Source: Drosophila persimilis (Eukaryota; Arthropoda; Insecta; Diptera; Drosophilidae). From it: DNA of 64,000 nucleotides. Positions 9,020 to 19,782 of this stretch are shown here, piece after piece; position 1 is the first letter of the stretch; every line of letters starts with the position of its first letter. Position numbers and translations under genes: made by a program. The notes beneath the pieces are model-generated. The model did no database searches. It was not told the origin of the DNA and saw only the letters and a program-made list of their open reading frames with translations. The stretch is from NCBI RefSeq assembly GCF_003286085.1, contig NW_020825326.1, positions 2,294,001-2,358,000 on the forward strand, given 5' to 3'.

Positions 9020-9303
9020 GTGAACACAAAGCCGAAGGAGAATTGCCGGACCGAAGGCACACGAAGGCTTGCTTTTTTTTTTGGCTTTCGACCGGCAGCA
9101 CAGTCGCAGCGCACTTTCTTATTGTAAAACTCCCGCTCGCGAGCTCGTTTGCGAGCGTTTTGCGACACAAAAAGTAGAGCTCATTTTTTTCTCGCTTGCG
9201 AGCTCGTTTGCGAGCGTTTTGCGACACAAAACCATATCGCTCGTACACAAGCTCGCTTGCGAGCTCGTTTGCGAGCATCTTGCGGAACTCTCGCAAAAGG
9301 CAC
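9020..9303 (-). repeat. Right terminal inverted repeat
   Basis: Inverted partner of 7092-7422, one repeat unit shorter. The outermost base pair shared is 7092/9303. The inner boundary is at GTGAACAC (9020). Confidence 0.8.
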
Positions 9304-9402
9304 CTTATTCTTACGGGTAGTTATATATATATGTAATATAAAAATATATATAAATGCGCAAAACTGGCTAAATATTTCAAGAGGTCCGGACAGAACTTAT
9401 AA

Positions 9403-10861
9403 CTCGAGTTGAGTCTTAAGGGTGTCTGTCAGACGAGATGGAATACAATTTTTTATACAATGAAATCGATAGAGCACAATTGGCATGACGTCGTTCAAAT
9501 TTTAAATGAACAAAACGAAATGAATCGTTTAGATGAGTTGAACTATAGCGACATTACCGCAGTCACAAATGTACTCTCTAAAATCGGGGAAATTTCGAAA
9601 TTCCTGGAGGCGGACAAATATCCGACCATGCACTGGGTTATTCCCCGCATTTATGCTCTTCAAAAGTTCATAAAAGACGCTAATTCAGATAAGGATATTG
9701 AACAAAAATTGAGCTGGTCCTTGAGCATGCATATCGACTCAGTACTTTTAAAGTACATAACGAAGTACCACAGAATTGCGTTGTTTTTATTCCCTCCAAC
9801 AAATCAATTGAGACAAGTGGATAGAACCAAAGACTATACAATACCAAGATGTTGCATGAGCGACCAAAAAGCTGTTCTATGGCGGGTCCTAACATTAGAA
9901 CCCAAAAGGCCCGAGGGAGCGCGCGGGGTTTCAATTCCCTTTTCGCCTGTACTTCGTCTCTACCGCGACCCCGCTGCCCATCGGTTTCGTCTGTTCGGCA
10001 ATTCTGGACTCTCGAGCCTCAGCACCGTCGAAGCGGTGGTCGCGGATCGCCGATGTCTTTGGAGCGGCACAGTGGGAAAATTCGATTGGAAAATTCTCTA
10101 TTAGAATTTATCTAAAGCACTCATACAATTTGTTTACTATTTCGGCTGAGTCCCCACTGTGCCGCGCCAAAGACATCAGCGACCACGCTACCTTACGGTT
10201 TCGGCACGCAGACGATTCATATTTTGTTTTTGTATTCTTTCTCTTGAGACACACCGACTCGACGCTGACCGAGGCATTGACGAAGCCGAGTAGCATTTCG
10301 GAGGCGAAGGTAGCGTAAAAGAGAATTGAAGTAATAGCCCCGCGCGCCCGTACCATGAAGCATCAAACGAAAATTGAAAAAGAATTTGTTCCTCATGCAA
10401 CATCTTGGTATTGTATAGTCTTTGATAGAACCCTCACGATTGAAGAGTGTAAGGATATGATGCGATCGTTTCTCACTGATGACAAAGAGAACTTAGACCT
10501 GTCGGCGACTTGTTCGAATAAATTCGAAGAGTTTCTAGCTGATTTTATCGAACCGCTTTCAGGACAGTCAGAGGAAGAAGTCCTGACAAGAGAAATAGTA
10601 GCGTACTCCAATATACGAGTACCTATGATAGACGAATTCAATGTTTTGCACTGGTGGAACGAAAACCAATTCCAGTTCCCAACATTGTACAAATTAAGCT
10701 GCAAGATATTTGCAACACCAGCATCGTCAGCTTCCTCCGAAGGAGTGTTCTCGTTAGCCAGGAACTTAATTTGTGAAAAACGAAGCTCCATATCAGGCAG
10801 CAACGACATGGTTAACAAAATTATGTTTTTAAATATAAATTTAAAAAAATATGAAATGTAA
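9403..10861 (+). pseudogene. hAT-superfamily transposase, 5'-truncated and interrupted
   Basis: The left piece (9403-9828) contains CQTRWNTIF, the conserved C..TRWNS-type block in the middle of hAT transposases. The right piece (10424-10861) ends in the hAT C-terminal dimerisation domain: HWWNENQFQFPTLYKL, then KIFATPASSASSEGVFS and a final helix. A 595-bp element sits between them. Removing it and one copy of the 9-bp duplication restores the frame, giving the local peptide QVDRTLTIEE. The 5' half (BED finger, first catalytic Asp) is absent; an in-frame stop (9400-9402) and the end of the DUF4806 element lie immediately upstream. The catalytic core is therefore incomplete. No flanking hAT TIR pair was identified. 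Confidence 0.8.
9829..10423. mobile_element. 595-bp non-autonomous element with perfect 32-bp TIRs and 9-bp TSD (MULE-like?)
   Basis: The ends 9829-9860 (starts AAAGACTATACAATACC) and 10392-10423 are exact reverse complements over 32 bp. GATAGAACC flanks both sides (9820-9828, 10424-10432). Inside the TIRs, imperfect inverted similarity continues (CGCGCGGGG...TTCAATTC...TTTT on both sides; GATGTCTTTGG and GCGGCACAGTGGG pair around the centre at about 10060/10160). No ORF of note. A 9-bp duplication points to Mutator-like or Merlin-type transposition; that superfamily call is inference. Confidence 0.8.
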
Positions 10862-11289
10862 TCTAAAACCAATTAAACAAAATTATTTTTCTTAGCAACA
10901 TATTTTCACATTAAATATGGTTTTAACACAGTGTTCACAATGCTCAGAGTGTGCACAGTGTGCATAGTGTTCACAGTGCACAGTTCAACAATATCGACTG
11001 TTGCTTGTAGAATGACAGTAGCAGCGTAGCCTTTCTGCTTTTGCTGTGATGTGTATCTAAATCATTTGCTGGGAATCGCACTCACACTGGCTTTTTTTGA
11101 CAGTTCAACTGAATCATGACTCTAGCTCATACATGAGAATGTTGTCAATGTGTTTTGGTAGACAGTGTGAAATATTGATAGTGTTCGAGTAGCACACGAT
11201 TCAGTTAAGCAAGATGGGATAATTTTCGGAATACTGTGCACTCATGCAGGGCTCTAATATGTATGTTCATAGAGTACATGTACATGTGT
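10862..11289. other. Non-coding, with a CACAGTGT-rich patch
   Basis: Degenerate repeats of CACAGTGTTCACA / GTGCACAGTG at about 10927-10990 may be the subterminal region of the hAT element. The rest shows nothing. Confidence 0.4.
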
Positions 11290-12186
11290 ATAAGGAAGAA
11301 TATATAAATAAATACGGACGGACTTAAAATTAGATTTTAACAATTACCTATAAATGGGGACATCTAACAAAAAAAAGTATTGGAGTAAATAAGTTAACTA
11401 ATGCTTTTCTGTTATATTTAGATGAATACAAATAATTGCGCTCGTAATTTGCGTGTGGCTGAGTGAGACTTTGGCACCGAATTAAAATGGCGTCGATCGT
11501 TGAGGCTGTGTTCTCTCCTCTCTTTGTTCGACGGCCGCTTCTAGTCTCTCTCTCTGTTACTTGCTCTGTTATCCCTACAGACTCTGTTGCTCCCTGTGGC
11601 TTCCTACCAAATCCCACATACTTTACATTCCGCTGGTCAGCTCTAAAAGTTCTGGTGTTTCCTTGATTCTGATCTGTATTAAAAAAAAAAAAAAAAAACG
11701 AAACCTCACGACACTTTTTCAGTCAACCAGCGCGCGGATTTTTTTAAAATCTGGAACCCCTCTTGACTTAGCTGCTCCATGCAATTCTCCCGGGCCGCTG
11801 ATCCCAATCGTTCTCTTCTACTGCCTTTGAACTAGATTCAAGGGCATGGACTGATTCGGGATGCTCCCGGCTCTCTTTTCTCTAGGGGTGTGGGTGAGTT
11901 GGCTCCGGGACTCCGTTATGGGAAGAGATGGGAAATCTTCTCTCATGACGAAATCGAAGAGCGAAGGTGGCGCCACTCCTTGCTATGCTTTGGCGGGTTG
12001 GCCAATGTACGCCTGAGTTCTGATTAATGTTCTTTATTAATTATCATTTAGTCTAACACAAGTTTTGTTTAGCGTCGAAGTCAGAGATCAAGATGCCAGA
12101 CCGCTAATAATAGTCACCGGTGTTGCCACACCAGCGAACGACTCTAAGATTAGTGTTGTTGATGGGTTGCGATCCAGGCTGCCACA
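11290..12186 (-). mobile_element. 3' LTR (outer end lost) of the outer Ty3/gypsy element
   Basis: On the minus strand it begins TGTGGCAGCCTGGATCGC, directly after the integrase end, and matches the 5' LTR remnant at 25944-25788. Its later portion (GGAGTGGCGCCAC, CGGAGTCCCG, ATCAGCGGCCCGGGAG, GACTGAAAAAGTGTCGTGA) is also homologous to the plus-strand LTRs at 15356 and 24232. The two elements are therefore related families lying in opposite orientation. Similarity fades near 11290, and no LTR terminus or target duplication was found there. Confidence 0.65.
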
Positions 12187-12214
12187 GTACATCACCTAGA
12201 AAAGTTACAAATTT

Positions 12215-14600
12215 TTAGTTTTGTCTTTTCTTCTCATATGTCCGTAATGGGATATGATGCGAAGCTGGAGTTGGCTTTACCACCTGCATTCTTCTCATGA
12301 ACTGGCTGGCAAAGTCGAGTGGTTTCGACGGCACATCCACTTCGGAAAAGTATTCGTTGGGAAGACGTAGCGTACACCCATATAGCATCTCTGCTACTGT
12401 TGCCTTAATGTCCTCCTTGAAGCAGGTGCGGAGGCCCAGCATGACGGTTGAAAGCAGCTTGATCCATGATACATCCGGTTGGCACATCAAGGAGGCTTTC
12501 ATGGACCAGTGCCAAGGCTCGATCATGCCATTTGACTGGGGGTGGTTTGGCGTCGTGTGAATGTGCTCTCTTCCCAGCATATTCGCTAGAGACTTAAAGA
12601 GTGCAGATTTGAATTGAGTTCCTTGATCAGTTGTAATAGTCAATGGGCAGCCGAAACGCGATATCCAGCGCGAGCAATAAGGTCATTCACATATGGTCTC
12701 TGCAGTCATATCCTTCAACGGCACTGCCTCCGGCCAGCGGGAAAAATGGTCAATCATTGTCAGACAATATCTGTATCCGTCAACCAAGGGCATCACAACA
12801 ATGTCTAGATGTATGTGAGACGGTGATCTTTTCCGGAATCAAAGCGTTGTGCTTGTGGATTTTGGCTCGTTGGCACGGAAGGCAATTCGTCGATCACTCC
12901 AGAACGTTCTTACACATTGACGGCCAACGTACTTCCGAGAGATTTGTTTGAGAGTTGACCTGCCACTTTGGTGAGACAGTCCGTGTACGTTTCAAAACAC
13001 ATGGAGAGGGTATCGGCAACTACGTTGTCAGTGCCACTCACGTGCACGATTGCAGTGGAGTGTTGGGATATAAACCCCAGCTGCCGCAGTTGTCCCTCCG
13101 ACGCTTTCTCTGGCTTCTGGTTGAAGGCATATATAAGTGGCTTGTGATCAGTTTTGATCACAAAGATCCTAGCCTCCAACATTTGCTTGAAGTCATTTAT
13201 AGCCTCGTAAATCGACAACAGCTCTCTATCGTATGTGCTGTAACTTCTTTCAGTTGCACTGAGTTTTTTGGAGAAGAAATCGAGAGGATCTCAATTCTCT
13301 TTCGTGATCTGTTCAAGCACAGCTCCAATAGCCGCATCGGATACGTCACACGTGAGACTTAGTTCTGCCTTAAGACTGGGGTGAGCAAGGGTTGCGGCGT
13401 TAGCTATACTGTTTTTGCACTTTTCGAATGCTTTTATCGAGCTTGTCGTCCACTGCACTGGCCGTTTGTCGTTTTTCTTCATGTTGCGTGTCAACTCGTT
13501 GAGTGGTATGCAGCAGCAGTAATAATTAACTATACCAAGAAAACGACCTACCTATTTCGCAAATCGTTTGACTTCACTGGATCCTCTGGAGGCTTAATTC
13601 CGTTGCCGTTGACTGTGTAACTCAGGAATGTCACTTGAGGTTGTGCGAAACAGCACTTCTTCTCGTTGATGCAAAGTTTATGCGCTTTTAAGATTTGCAA
13701 CACATTATCCACGTGTTGTCTGTGCTCATCCATTGAGTTGGACATTATAAGAATGTCATCAATGTAGCAAAACACGTATTCCGCCGTTTTCAAAATCTGA
13801 TCCATGAAACGCTGGAACGTTTGTTTGGCATTTTTAAGTCCAAATGGCATTTTTTACAAATTCAATTAGCTCAAAGGGTGGTTCAATGTCCTCTTCGGCC
13901 ATCGGTATTTGATAGTATGCTCGTTCGTGGTCTAGTGTGGTGAAAAAGTTTTTGCCATATAGACGGTCAGAAAAATCGTGAATGTGGGGAATCGGGTAAC
14001 GATCTGGAACGGTAATCGCATTGAGCTCGCGATAATCACTGCAGGCGCGCCATCCACCACTGGGCTGGCCCATGGACTTTTGGAGTATCTACAGATCTTG
14101 TTGTCGATTAGTTGATGTATCTGTTCTTTAGCTACAGACAGTTTCTCCGCAATCAGGCGCCTGGGTCAATCTGCTACGGGTGCTCTAGTTGTTTTTATGT
14201 AGTGGAGAACTGAAGGTGAATCTGATGAGTTCATGTTGTCGAGGGTGAAGTTATCGGTGTGTCGGTCCTTGCCTTGGTGCGTTTTATCGATATTTGGCGA
14301 ATCAAAATCCTGCGAGATTACAGATATGCTTGTGCCGTTGGTGAGACGTTGTTTCTTGACGTCAATGAGCAAATGGAACTGTGCTAGGAAGTCAGCGCCG
14401 ATAATTGCGGTTTATACATCAGCGATGACAAATGACCATTTAAACGAACGGTCCAGGCCCAGGTCGAGTTCGAGGTCCTGATTGGTTCGAATAGTAGTCT
14501 GGTTTGCGGCATACAATTTCAGTTTGTCATCGCTTAGTTTGCGTTGAGCAATCGTGCATGTTATAACTGACACCACCGATCCGGAATCGATGCGCAATAT
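12215..14600 (-). pseudogene. Outer Ty3/gypsy element pol remnant (protease, RT, RNase H, integrase)
   Basis: Reading minus from 14600: an aspartic protease start (RIDSGSVVSVI, about 14590); RT with [20 protein letters not shown] (about 14050), [11 protein letters not shown], then [17 protein letters not shown] and YIDDILIMS (about 13770); RNase H/tether region with LTCDVSDAAIGAVL (about 13340) and TDHKPLIYAF (about 13150); an integrase HHCC remnant with CLPCQRAK (about 12870); a broken first-Asp block; and TDQGTQF...HPQSNGMIE carrying the second Asp and the Glu (about 12630-12520). Frameshifts separate almost every domain (for example near 13850 and 12650). The order PR-RT-RH-IN is that of Ty3/gypsy. 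It is not functional. Confidence 0.8.
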
Positions 14601-14709
14601 CCGACTAGTTTTTTATCTTGGATGTGCAGTCGGTGGCCGTGATTCACAGATACCTTGCCGCTGGTCGTTGAGATGCTACCGCCTACCAGCTGAGTTAGCG
14701 GTAGCAGCT

Positions 14710-15355
14710 TTAGCCTAACTGTTGATAATATCGGCAGTCCGGACGGCACTTGCGTGCGCGATCACCAAAAGTATTGTGGTAGTAACACAGGGATGCCTTG
14801 TTGCCGTTATCATCTACCTTCGGGCCATGGGCCTTGGGCTTTTTGGGAATGTTGTGTTGTAGTTTATCAACCTTCGCATCGACGCTCTGCTGTCTTTGCT
14901 CCGCGGAATTGGGTTGAGTCGACATAACACACATGGAGTCGATGGCACTATTTTCGATCATCTTTCCGGCAATCTTTGCCAGCTTGTCCAGGTCGTTCTA
15001 CTTCCAAACCGAAATGAGCGGACGAATCGACGAAGGCAACTCGGTGAAGAAGAGGTTTCGTATAACGGCTTCGCATCCACTAGCGGGTGCTAAGCGACGC
15101 AAGTGAAGCAAGATTTCAGATGGCTTCTTCCCAGTCATGTCTCCGCCCCGGAGCAGCCGTCTCATTTTTGAGTCCTCTGACTCGCAGAAGGTTTCGAGCA
15201 GCCGGCGCTTCATTGCGTCGTACTCGCTGTCAGACGGTGGGCGAGTAATGAGATCTTCGATTGCATGAACGGCATCTCCCTCCAGTTGTATTGACACCAG
15301 GTCAAATTTGTGGTCGGCGCGCACCACATTGTGCAAGTTAAGGAGGCGCTCCAGT
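14710..15355 (-). pseudogene. Outer Ty3/gypsy element gag, C-terminal part
   Basis: It carries capsid-like sequence (ERLLNLHNVVRADHKFDLV, LEGDAVHAIEDL, RRLLRGGDMTGKKPSEILLHLR, PSSIRPLI) and then a Cys/His-containing nucleocapsid remnant (CYYHNTFGDRARKCRPDC, about 14780). The N-terminal capsid part lies 10 kb away at 25625-25790 because the inner element inserted exactly here. The NC part is in a separate frame. Cys spacing is degenerate, so RNA binding is doubtful. Confidence 0.75.
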
Positions 15356-16709
15356 TGTTGTATGCGAAAATATCGATAGGCAATACACGATAGAAGCGGT
15401 GCGGAGGAAAGTAGTTTTGAACAGAGTGGCAATGCCAAAATTTAAGGGGAAGCGCTTAGCGAGGAGTGGCGCCACTTGGTCGTGGAGTGTGAGAGTTCCG
15501 CGCGCTCTTCGGAGCCGTTATGAGAGAGGACTTCCGATCTCATCCCGTAACGGAGTCCCGAAGCCAACACCCCCAAAGAAAAGAGAGCCGCCAGCAGCCC
15601 GAATCAGGCCATGCCCTTGAAGCTAGCTCAAGAGCAATAGAAGAGAGCGATGGGGATCAGCGGCCCGGGAGCATTACATAGAGCAGCTAAGCCAAGAGGG
15701 GGTCCAGATAAAAAATTTCCGCAACGGAAGAGCATGCGAACGCGCGCCGGTTGACTGAGAAAGTGTCGTGATTTTTCGTTTTTGAAAGAAAAAGTGAGGG
15801 GGATGAGGATGGAGTAGTGACCATCACCCTATAAAAAGAGAATTAAATCTGTGATTCCAGGAGATCAAGATCAGAGAAACGCCAGAAACCTTAGATCTGA
15901 CCAGCGGGACGGAAAGCAGGCCCAAGAAACATAAGAGTGAGCGCCAAAGGGGGAGGAAAGAAACCCCAATTTTATTATTTTTGTTGGCAAATCTATAGGG
16001 AATTGGGCACAGCTCTGCCATCCTGGCTTGCTTTTTGCTGGTCTCGCGGATCCATCCTGGCCACGTAGTGCGGGTCCCTCGCCCTTTTAGGGAGAGAGAA
16101 GAAATCATTAATTAACTTGTTTACTCCATTATTTATTTTGTTAGACGTCTCCATTTATATGTAATTGTTAATCCCCTAATTTAAGTCCGTCCATACCTAT
16201 TTATATATATATTCTTCTTTATATGTAACTTATTTATATTTAATATATTAATTATTCCTATTTATTTATTTATATAACTGATAAGATGAGGTGGTATGAA
16301 TAGGCAGGCATAGTTCAGTAATGATAGCAAAATAGTAAAAGTAGGAAATCAACGTGAAAATTATAAGGCAGAAAATGAATTGCTAATTGTTTCGAATGGG
16401 GGAAAGAGGAGCCACAACAACGAGATGGTAAGAAGGCTGCTGCACATGACAGGGAGATCCAGAACGTTGTGATTCGGATCTCAGGTAAGGTGGGTACGTC
16501 GGAGGTAAAGACATCGACACCTCGACCTGGTCCACGACTATGTAGAGGGAAGTTCCTGTGGCATTGTTTGTCGGTTACTTTTGTTGTTTGAATTTGTCCG
16601 AGATGTCCAATTAGTTGGTATATTGCACAAACTGAGGGCTTGGGAAGTACCCAGTCCTGGGATGACTGGTTAGCCGGCCTTGCCCCAAAGGAAACAAAGG
16701 TTCGTAACA
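15356..16709 (+). repeat. 5' LTR of the inner element
   Basis: 1354 bp, nearly the same as 24232-25620. It contains AAGCGCTTAGCGAGG near 15455 and a run of TTTATTTATATA around 16200-16270. It ends TTCGTAACA just before the primer site. Antisense open frames of up to 212 aa in it look like chance. Confidence 0.85.
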
Positions 16710-16713
16710 ATAA

Positions 16714-16731
16714 TGGCGCCCAATCAGAGAC
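16714..16731 (+). promoter_or_regulatory. Primer binding site, tRNA-Lys type
   Basis: TGGCGCCCAATCAGAGAC begins 4 bases after the LTR end. TGGCGCCCAA matches the 3' end complement used by gypsy and Osvaldo elements (tRNA-Lys). Confidence 0.65.
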
Positions 16732-17479
16732 AGGGAAGTGGACTCGCAGTCCTTGCTCGACCATCAAAGAGGGAGAGTACGGATGCGAATCATACGGACG
16801 TCGAAGAAATTTAAATATCCAGCAGAGAAGATAGATCTCGAGTGGTATTCTGCAATCTGGGGTCCATCGGTGTTTCAGTGGCCAGTGAGGGACTCGACGA
16901 GTTGGCTCACAGAAGCACGGCGCTGACGGAACTGAAGATGCGAAAAAATCCAAAAAGTAAATGGTTTTTTTTTTGGTGTTCGATGTTTCGGCACTTATCT
17001 GACAACGAGAAGCAGGAAATCTTAAGAGGGTATTTGGTTTGGCACTGGAAGAGGGGAATCCGCAAGCCAGTTAGCAACCGGCCCGGTGCCTGGTGTGCAC
17101 AATGAGAACCTGAAGAAAAAAAAAAAATACCCGAAGTTAGGATATGGTCAGAAAGATTTCTGTTTTGCGCTTCCCCTGCTTACCGCTAGGTGGAGTCGGG
17201 AGGGTAGATTCTCAATGAGATTTTTGTTCTGAGTGGCTCGTGGGGACAGAAGTTGGCCACGCGTTGCACCCGGAGCAGCTACAACATCGCGCAACGAATA
17301 TTCAGCAGGGAAGTCGGCGGAAACAGCGACTGCAGCGACTCTTAATCTTCCAAATGTAGTAGCCAGCACAAAATATAGGGAATTGGTTATCTTCTTTCGT
17401 CTCGTGAGACCCCCTAGTGATATTTCGAACGATCAAGCTTTAGCCGCTCTTAAGGTTGGATCAAAGCCTTAGCCGCTCT
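16732..17479 (+). other. Leader region of the inner element
   Basis: Contains short open stretches (for example KKFKYPAEKIDLEWYSAIWG at about 16800-16860 and GYLVWHWKRGIRKPV at about 17030) that may be gag-like or leader-peptide relics. A 16-bp direct repeat TTAGCCGCTCTTAAG occurs at about 17441 and 17470. Confidence 0.4.
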
Positions 17480-19320
17480 TAAGTCCGAACGCCCACGAAC
17501 ACATACAAGCGACGGACAGTGGGAAGCATAGACGGCAATCGTACGATTGCACAGTTAAGCTATGCTGTGCATTAGACGATCGTTTTATGCTGCTGCGAAT
17601 GTTCTGGATCATACGATTTCACAGTTAGTAAAAAGCTCAAAAGCTCTGCTGCACTGGCTACTCAGTCCATCGTCTATTACTGCTTTGAACAATATAAGAA
17701 AGTTGATCGATCTGTAAAGACGTGATAATTTCCGAGTGCGAGCAACATACATATTGCACACACATATATATAGTGCTATCCGGAAAATATATATATTTCC
17801 ACAAATATATGCTGGAAGCATATAGTTACAAGTGCCGTACAGTTCAGTGGTCAGTGAATGACAAGAATTTAGTGCAGATATATTTGGGAAAAGAGGTATG
17901 TTTTCATATTAGTGCCGTGCACGTGCTGACATAACCTATGTTGCAGGGAGGTGTACCTAAGCTGCCCCATCGCGGTATAGTCTCGAGAAGACTACCCTGG
18001 GAGCTGGCTTAGGCGAACAGTTGTCGAGGTTTCTCCAACTCCAACCATAATTCATGTTTTCTGGACCTTATATTGCCACCAAGTCGGAATCTCCAAAGAT
18101 CCAAGTGGAACAGATCAGCCTTAATCGCCAAGAATATTTAGTGCTGCTCAGACATAAATAACTAAATACAGGCTTGGCGGAAGATTCGTCAGTACGGCCA
18201 GGAACCATATACATCGCACCTGTTGACCTCTAACCAACTTCAGGCGGTCAACAGTCTACAAAGCAGCAGCACAGGATCGAGTTTTGTCCAATTTACATTT
18301 AATTCATTATCAAGTTCCAACGCATAAACATCAGCAGTTTAACGTAATGTAACTGAAACTTTATTAACACCCCTCTTTGATGTTACGCGCGTACATACCT
18401 ACATACATATGTGCATATGCACACTAAATTGTCTTCGTTTGCTACCTTTTGGTTCAATTTTCGCGATAGAGCATAACAATTAAATTTCTGTCTGTATTAT
18501 GAAAACCAAAACAACTGACTGATGACTATGCGACGGTGTTTGTAGCGTAATTGTATTGTATGCATTATATATTTATGATTTCCATATTTTAAACAGCTGC
18601 GGTCAACATCTACGACATCATTGGGCCCAACGATCAGCGTAAGACAATAACGCCGGAGTGAGTAATTATGTACAGCAAAAAGTAGTTTGGTCAAAAGAGC
18701 ATATTAACTTGAAAGTGTAGATATGCATACAATGTATAATGATTCAAACCCGTCTGCTCAGTGTGTATAATGCACCCCAGTCTGATCTAGCTTTTGTTTA
18801 CGATTTCGATTCTTATTGTCTCGTTTATATATATATATATATCTATACCCTAATGTTTTTCATGCTTTAAAATAATGAATTTATAACTAAACTTATATGA
18901 TAATTAGGATTAAGGAAATATTACCCACAAATTAGAAGCTAAGTCAATTGTTGTGTTTCTACAACTGCAACGTAATGAATATTGAAATTGAAGCCTCACA
19001 TTATATTAAAATATGAATCTTTTTGAATTGAAATGAATCTTTAAAATCATAAAAATGGTCTGTCGAGTATCCGTGCCAGGATCTTATAAAATGTGGTAAA
19101 CCTTAGTAAAGGATTGATCAAGGGACAATGCAAGAACTCGAACGCAATGTCATGGTAGGGTGGGTACAGAAGAGAGGGACAATCAACACCTAGGTTCTCT
19201 CTAAATAGAAATGGTTCAGTAGGGCTTTTATTTGGCGTGTCGGCGCTATCAGTATTTCAGTTTCCTTTGTTTTATATAATCACTTATAGTTCCCGTAAAG
19301 TGCACTAATTAAATGTAGTG
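17480..19320. other. 1.8-kb block of unknown origin inside the inner element, with exon-like signals
   Basis: It lies between the leader and gag. A credible short intron lies at about 17896-17946 (GAG|gtatgttt...tatgttgcag|GGAGG). A separate exon-like piece at 18598-18660 is preceded by a TTTTAAACAG acceptor and followed by a GTGAGTAAT donor; it reads AVNIYDIIGPNDQRKTITPE in one frame. A perfect 14-bp palindrome CAATCGTACGATTG lies at 17536-17549. No transposon ends or target duplication were identified. It could be captured host sequence, a nested unknown element, or an unusual leader. Confidence 0.4.
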
Positions 19321-19782
19321 GAGTACGATAGTACAATTAGGCGAGGAAGAACCCCGACCATCCGGCGAGCTAGACCCGAGCCTAGCAAGAGTGCACACGA
19401 CCAACCCTATTTGTACGCCGTCCTTAAGTCAGTCATGGTCATCTGCTGATACCGAGGGCCTATATATCTGTTTACATATATATATATTTAAACTCTGGTA
19501 CACTACACAAAGAAGATAAGATCAGTCAACAGCGCTCGCAAAATTCTAGACGTTGGTCAGGAAAAGACGTAGAAAACCAGGTGCGGAGTTGGCCATAGTA
19601 GTAGTTGTGGTTCCTTTCCCCCTTATTATTGTTTATGCCGTATTAAGCGTTTTTGTGCGGAAGATCTGTGAGTCGGCGTTATAGGTAGTGTTTATGCGAT
19701 TGTTCTGAAAGAAGAATAGATAATGGTGTTGAATAAAATGATAAATAGGATAGTTCTAGGTAGTGAAATATAGACTTGGTTG
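19321..19782 (+). other. Sequence upstream of gag, inner element
   Basis: No ORF. Probably the proximal leader. AT repeats at about 19455-19490. Confidence 0.35.

Larger units (their letters stand above)
7092..9303 (-). mobile_element. 2.2-kb DNA element with long repetitive TIRs and a DUF4806-like gene
   Basis: The ends are inverted copies of each other: 7092-7422 (331 bp) and 9020-9303 (284 bp), both starting GTGCCTTTTGCGAGAGTTCC. Inside the TIRs, units with GCTCGCAAACGAGC and GTGTACGAGCGATATGG are repeated, and the left arm has one extra unit of about 70 bp. The interior holds a five-exon minus-strand gene and a second palindromic zone at 7447-7710. No transposase motif is visible, so it is either non-autonomous or moved by an enzyme I cannot recognise. 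I could not define a target-site duplication. Long TIRs with subterminal arrays resemble Foldback- or P-like designs, but the ends match neither. Confidence 0.75.

Noticed and set aside
7092..9303. P-element or Galileo relationship of the long-TIR element
   Set aside because: The tips do not match the P or Galileo TIRs I know and no THAP domain or P transposase motif is visible.
15824..16108. 94-aa antisense ORF present in both inner LTRs (also 24698-24982)
   Set aside because: Identical because the LTRs are near-identical; no domain or promoter.
16315..16953. 212-aa minus-strand ORF across the 5' LTR and leader of the inner element
   Set aside because: Only the LTR part recurs in the 3' LTR (25194-25415), with a different N-terminus; explained by LTR duplication, not selection.
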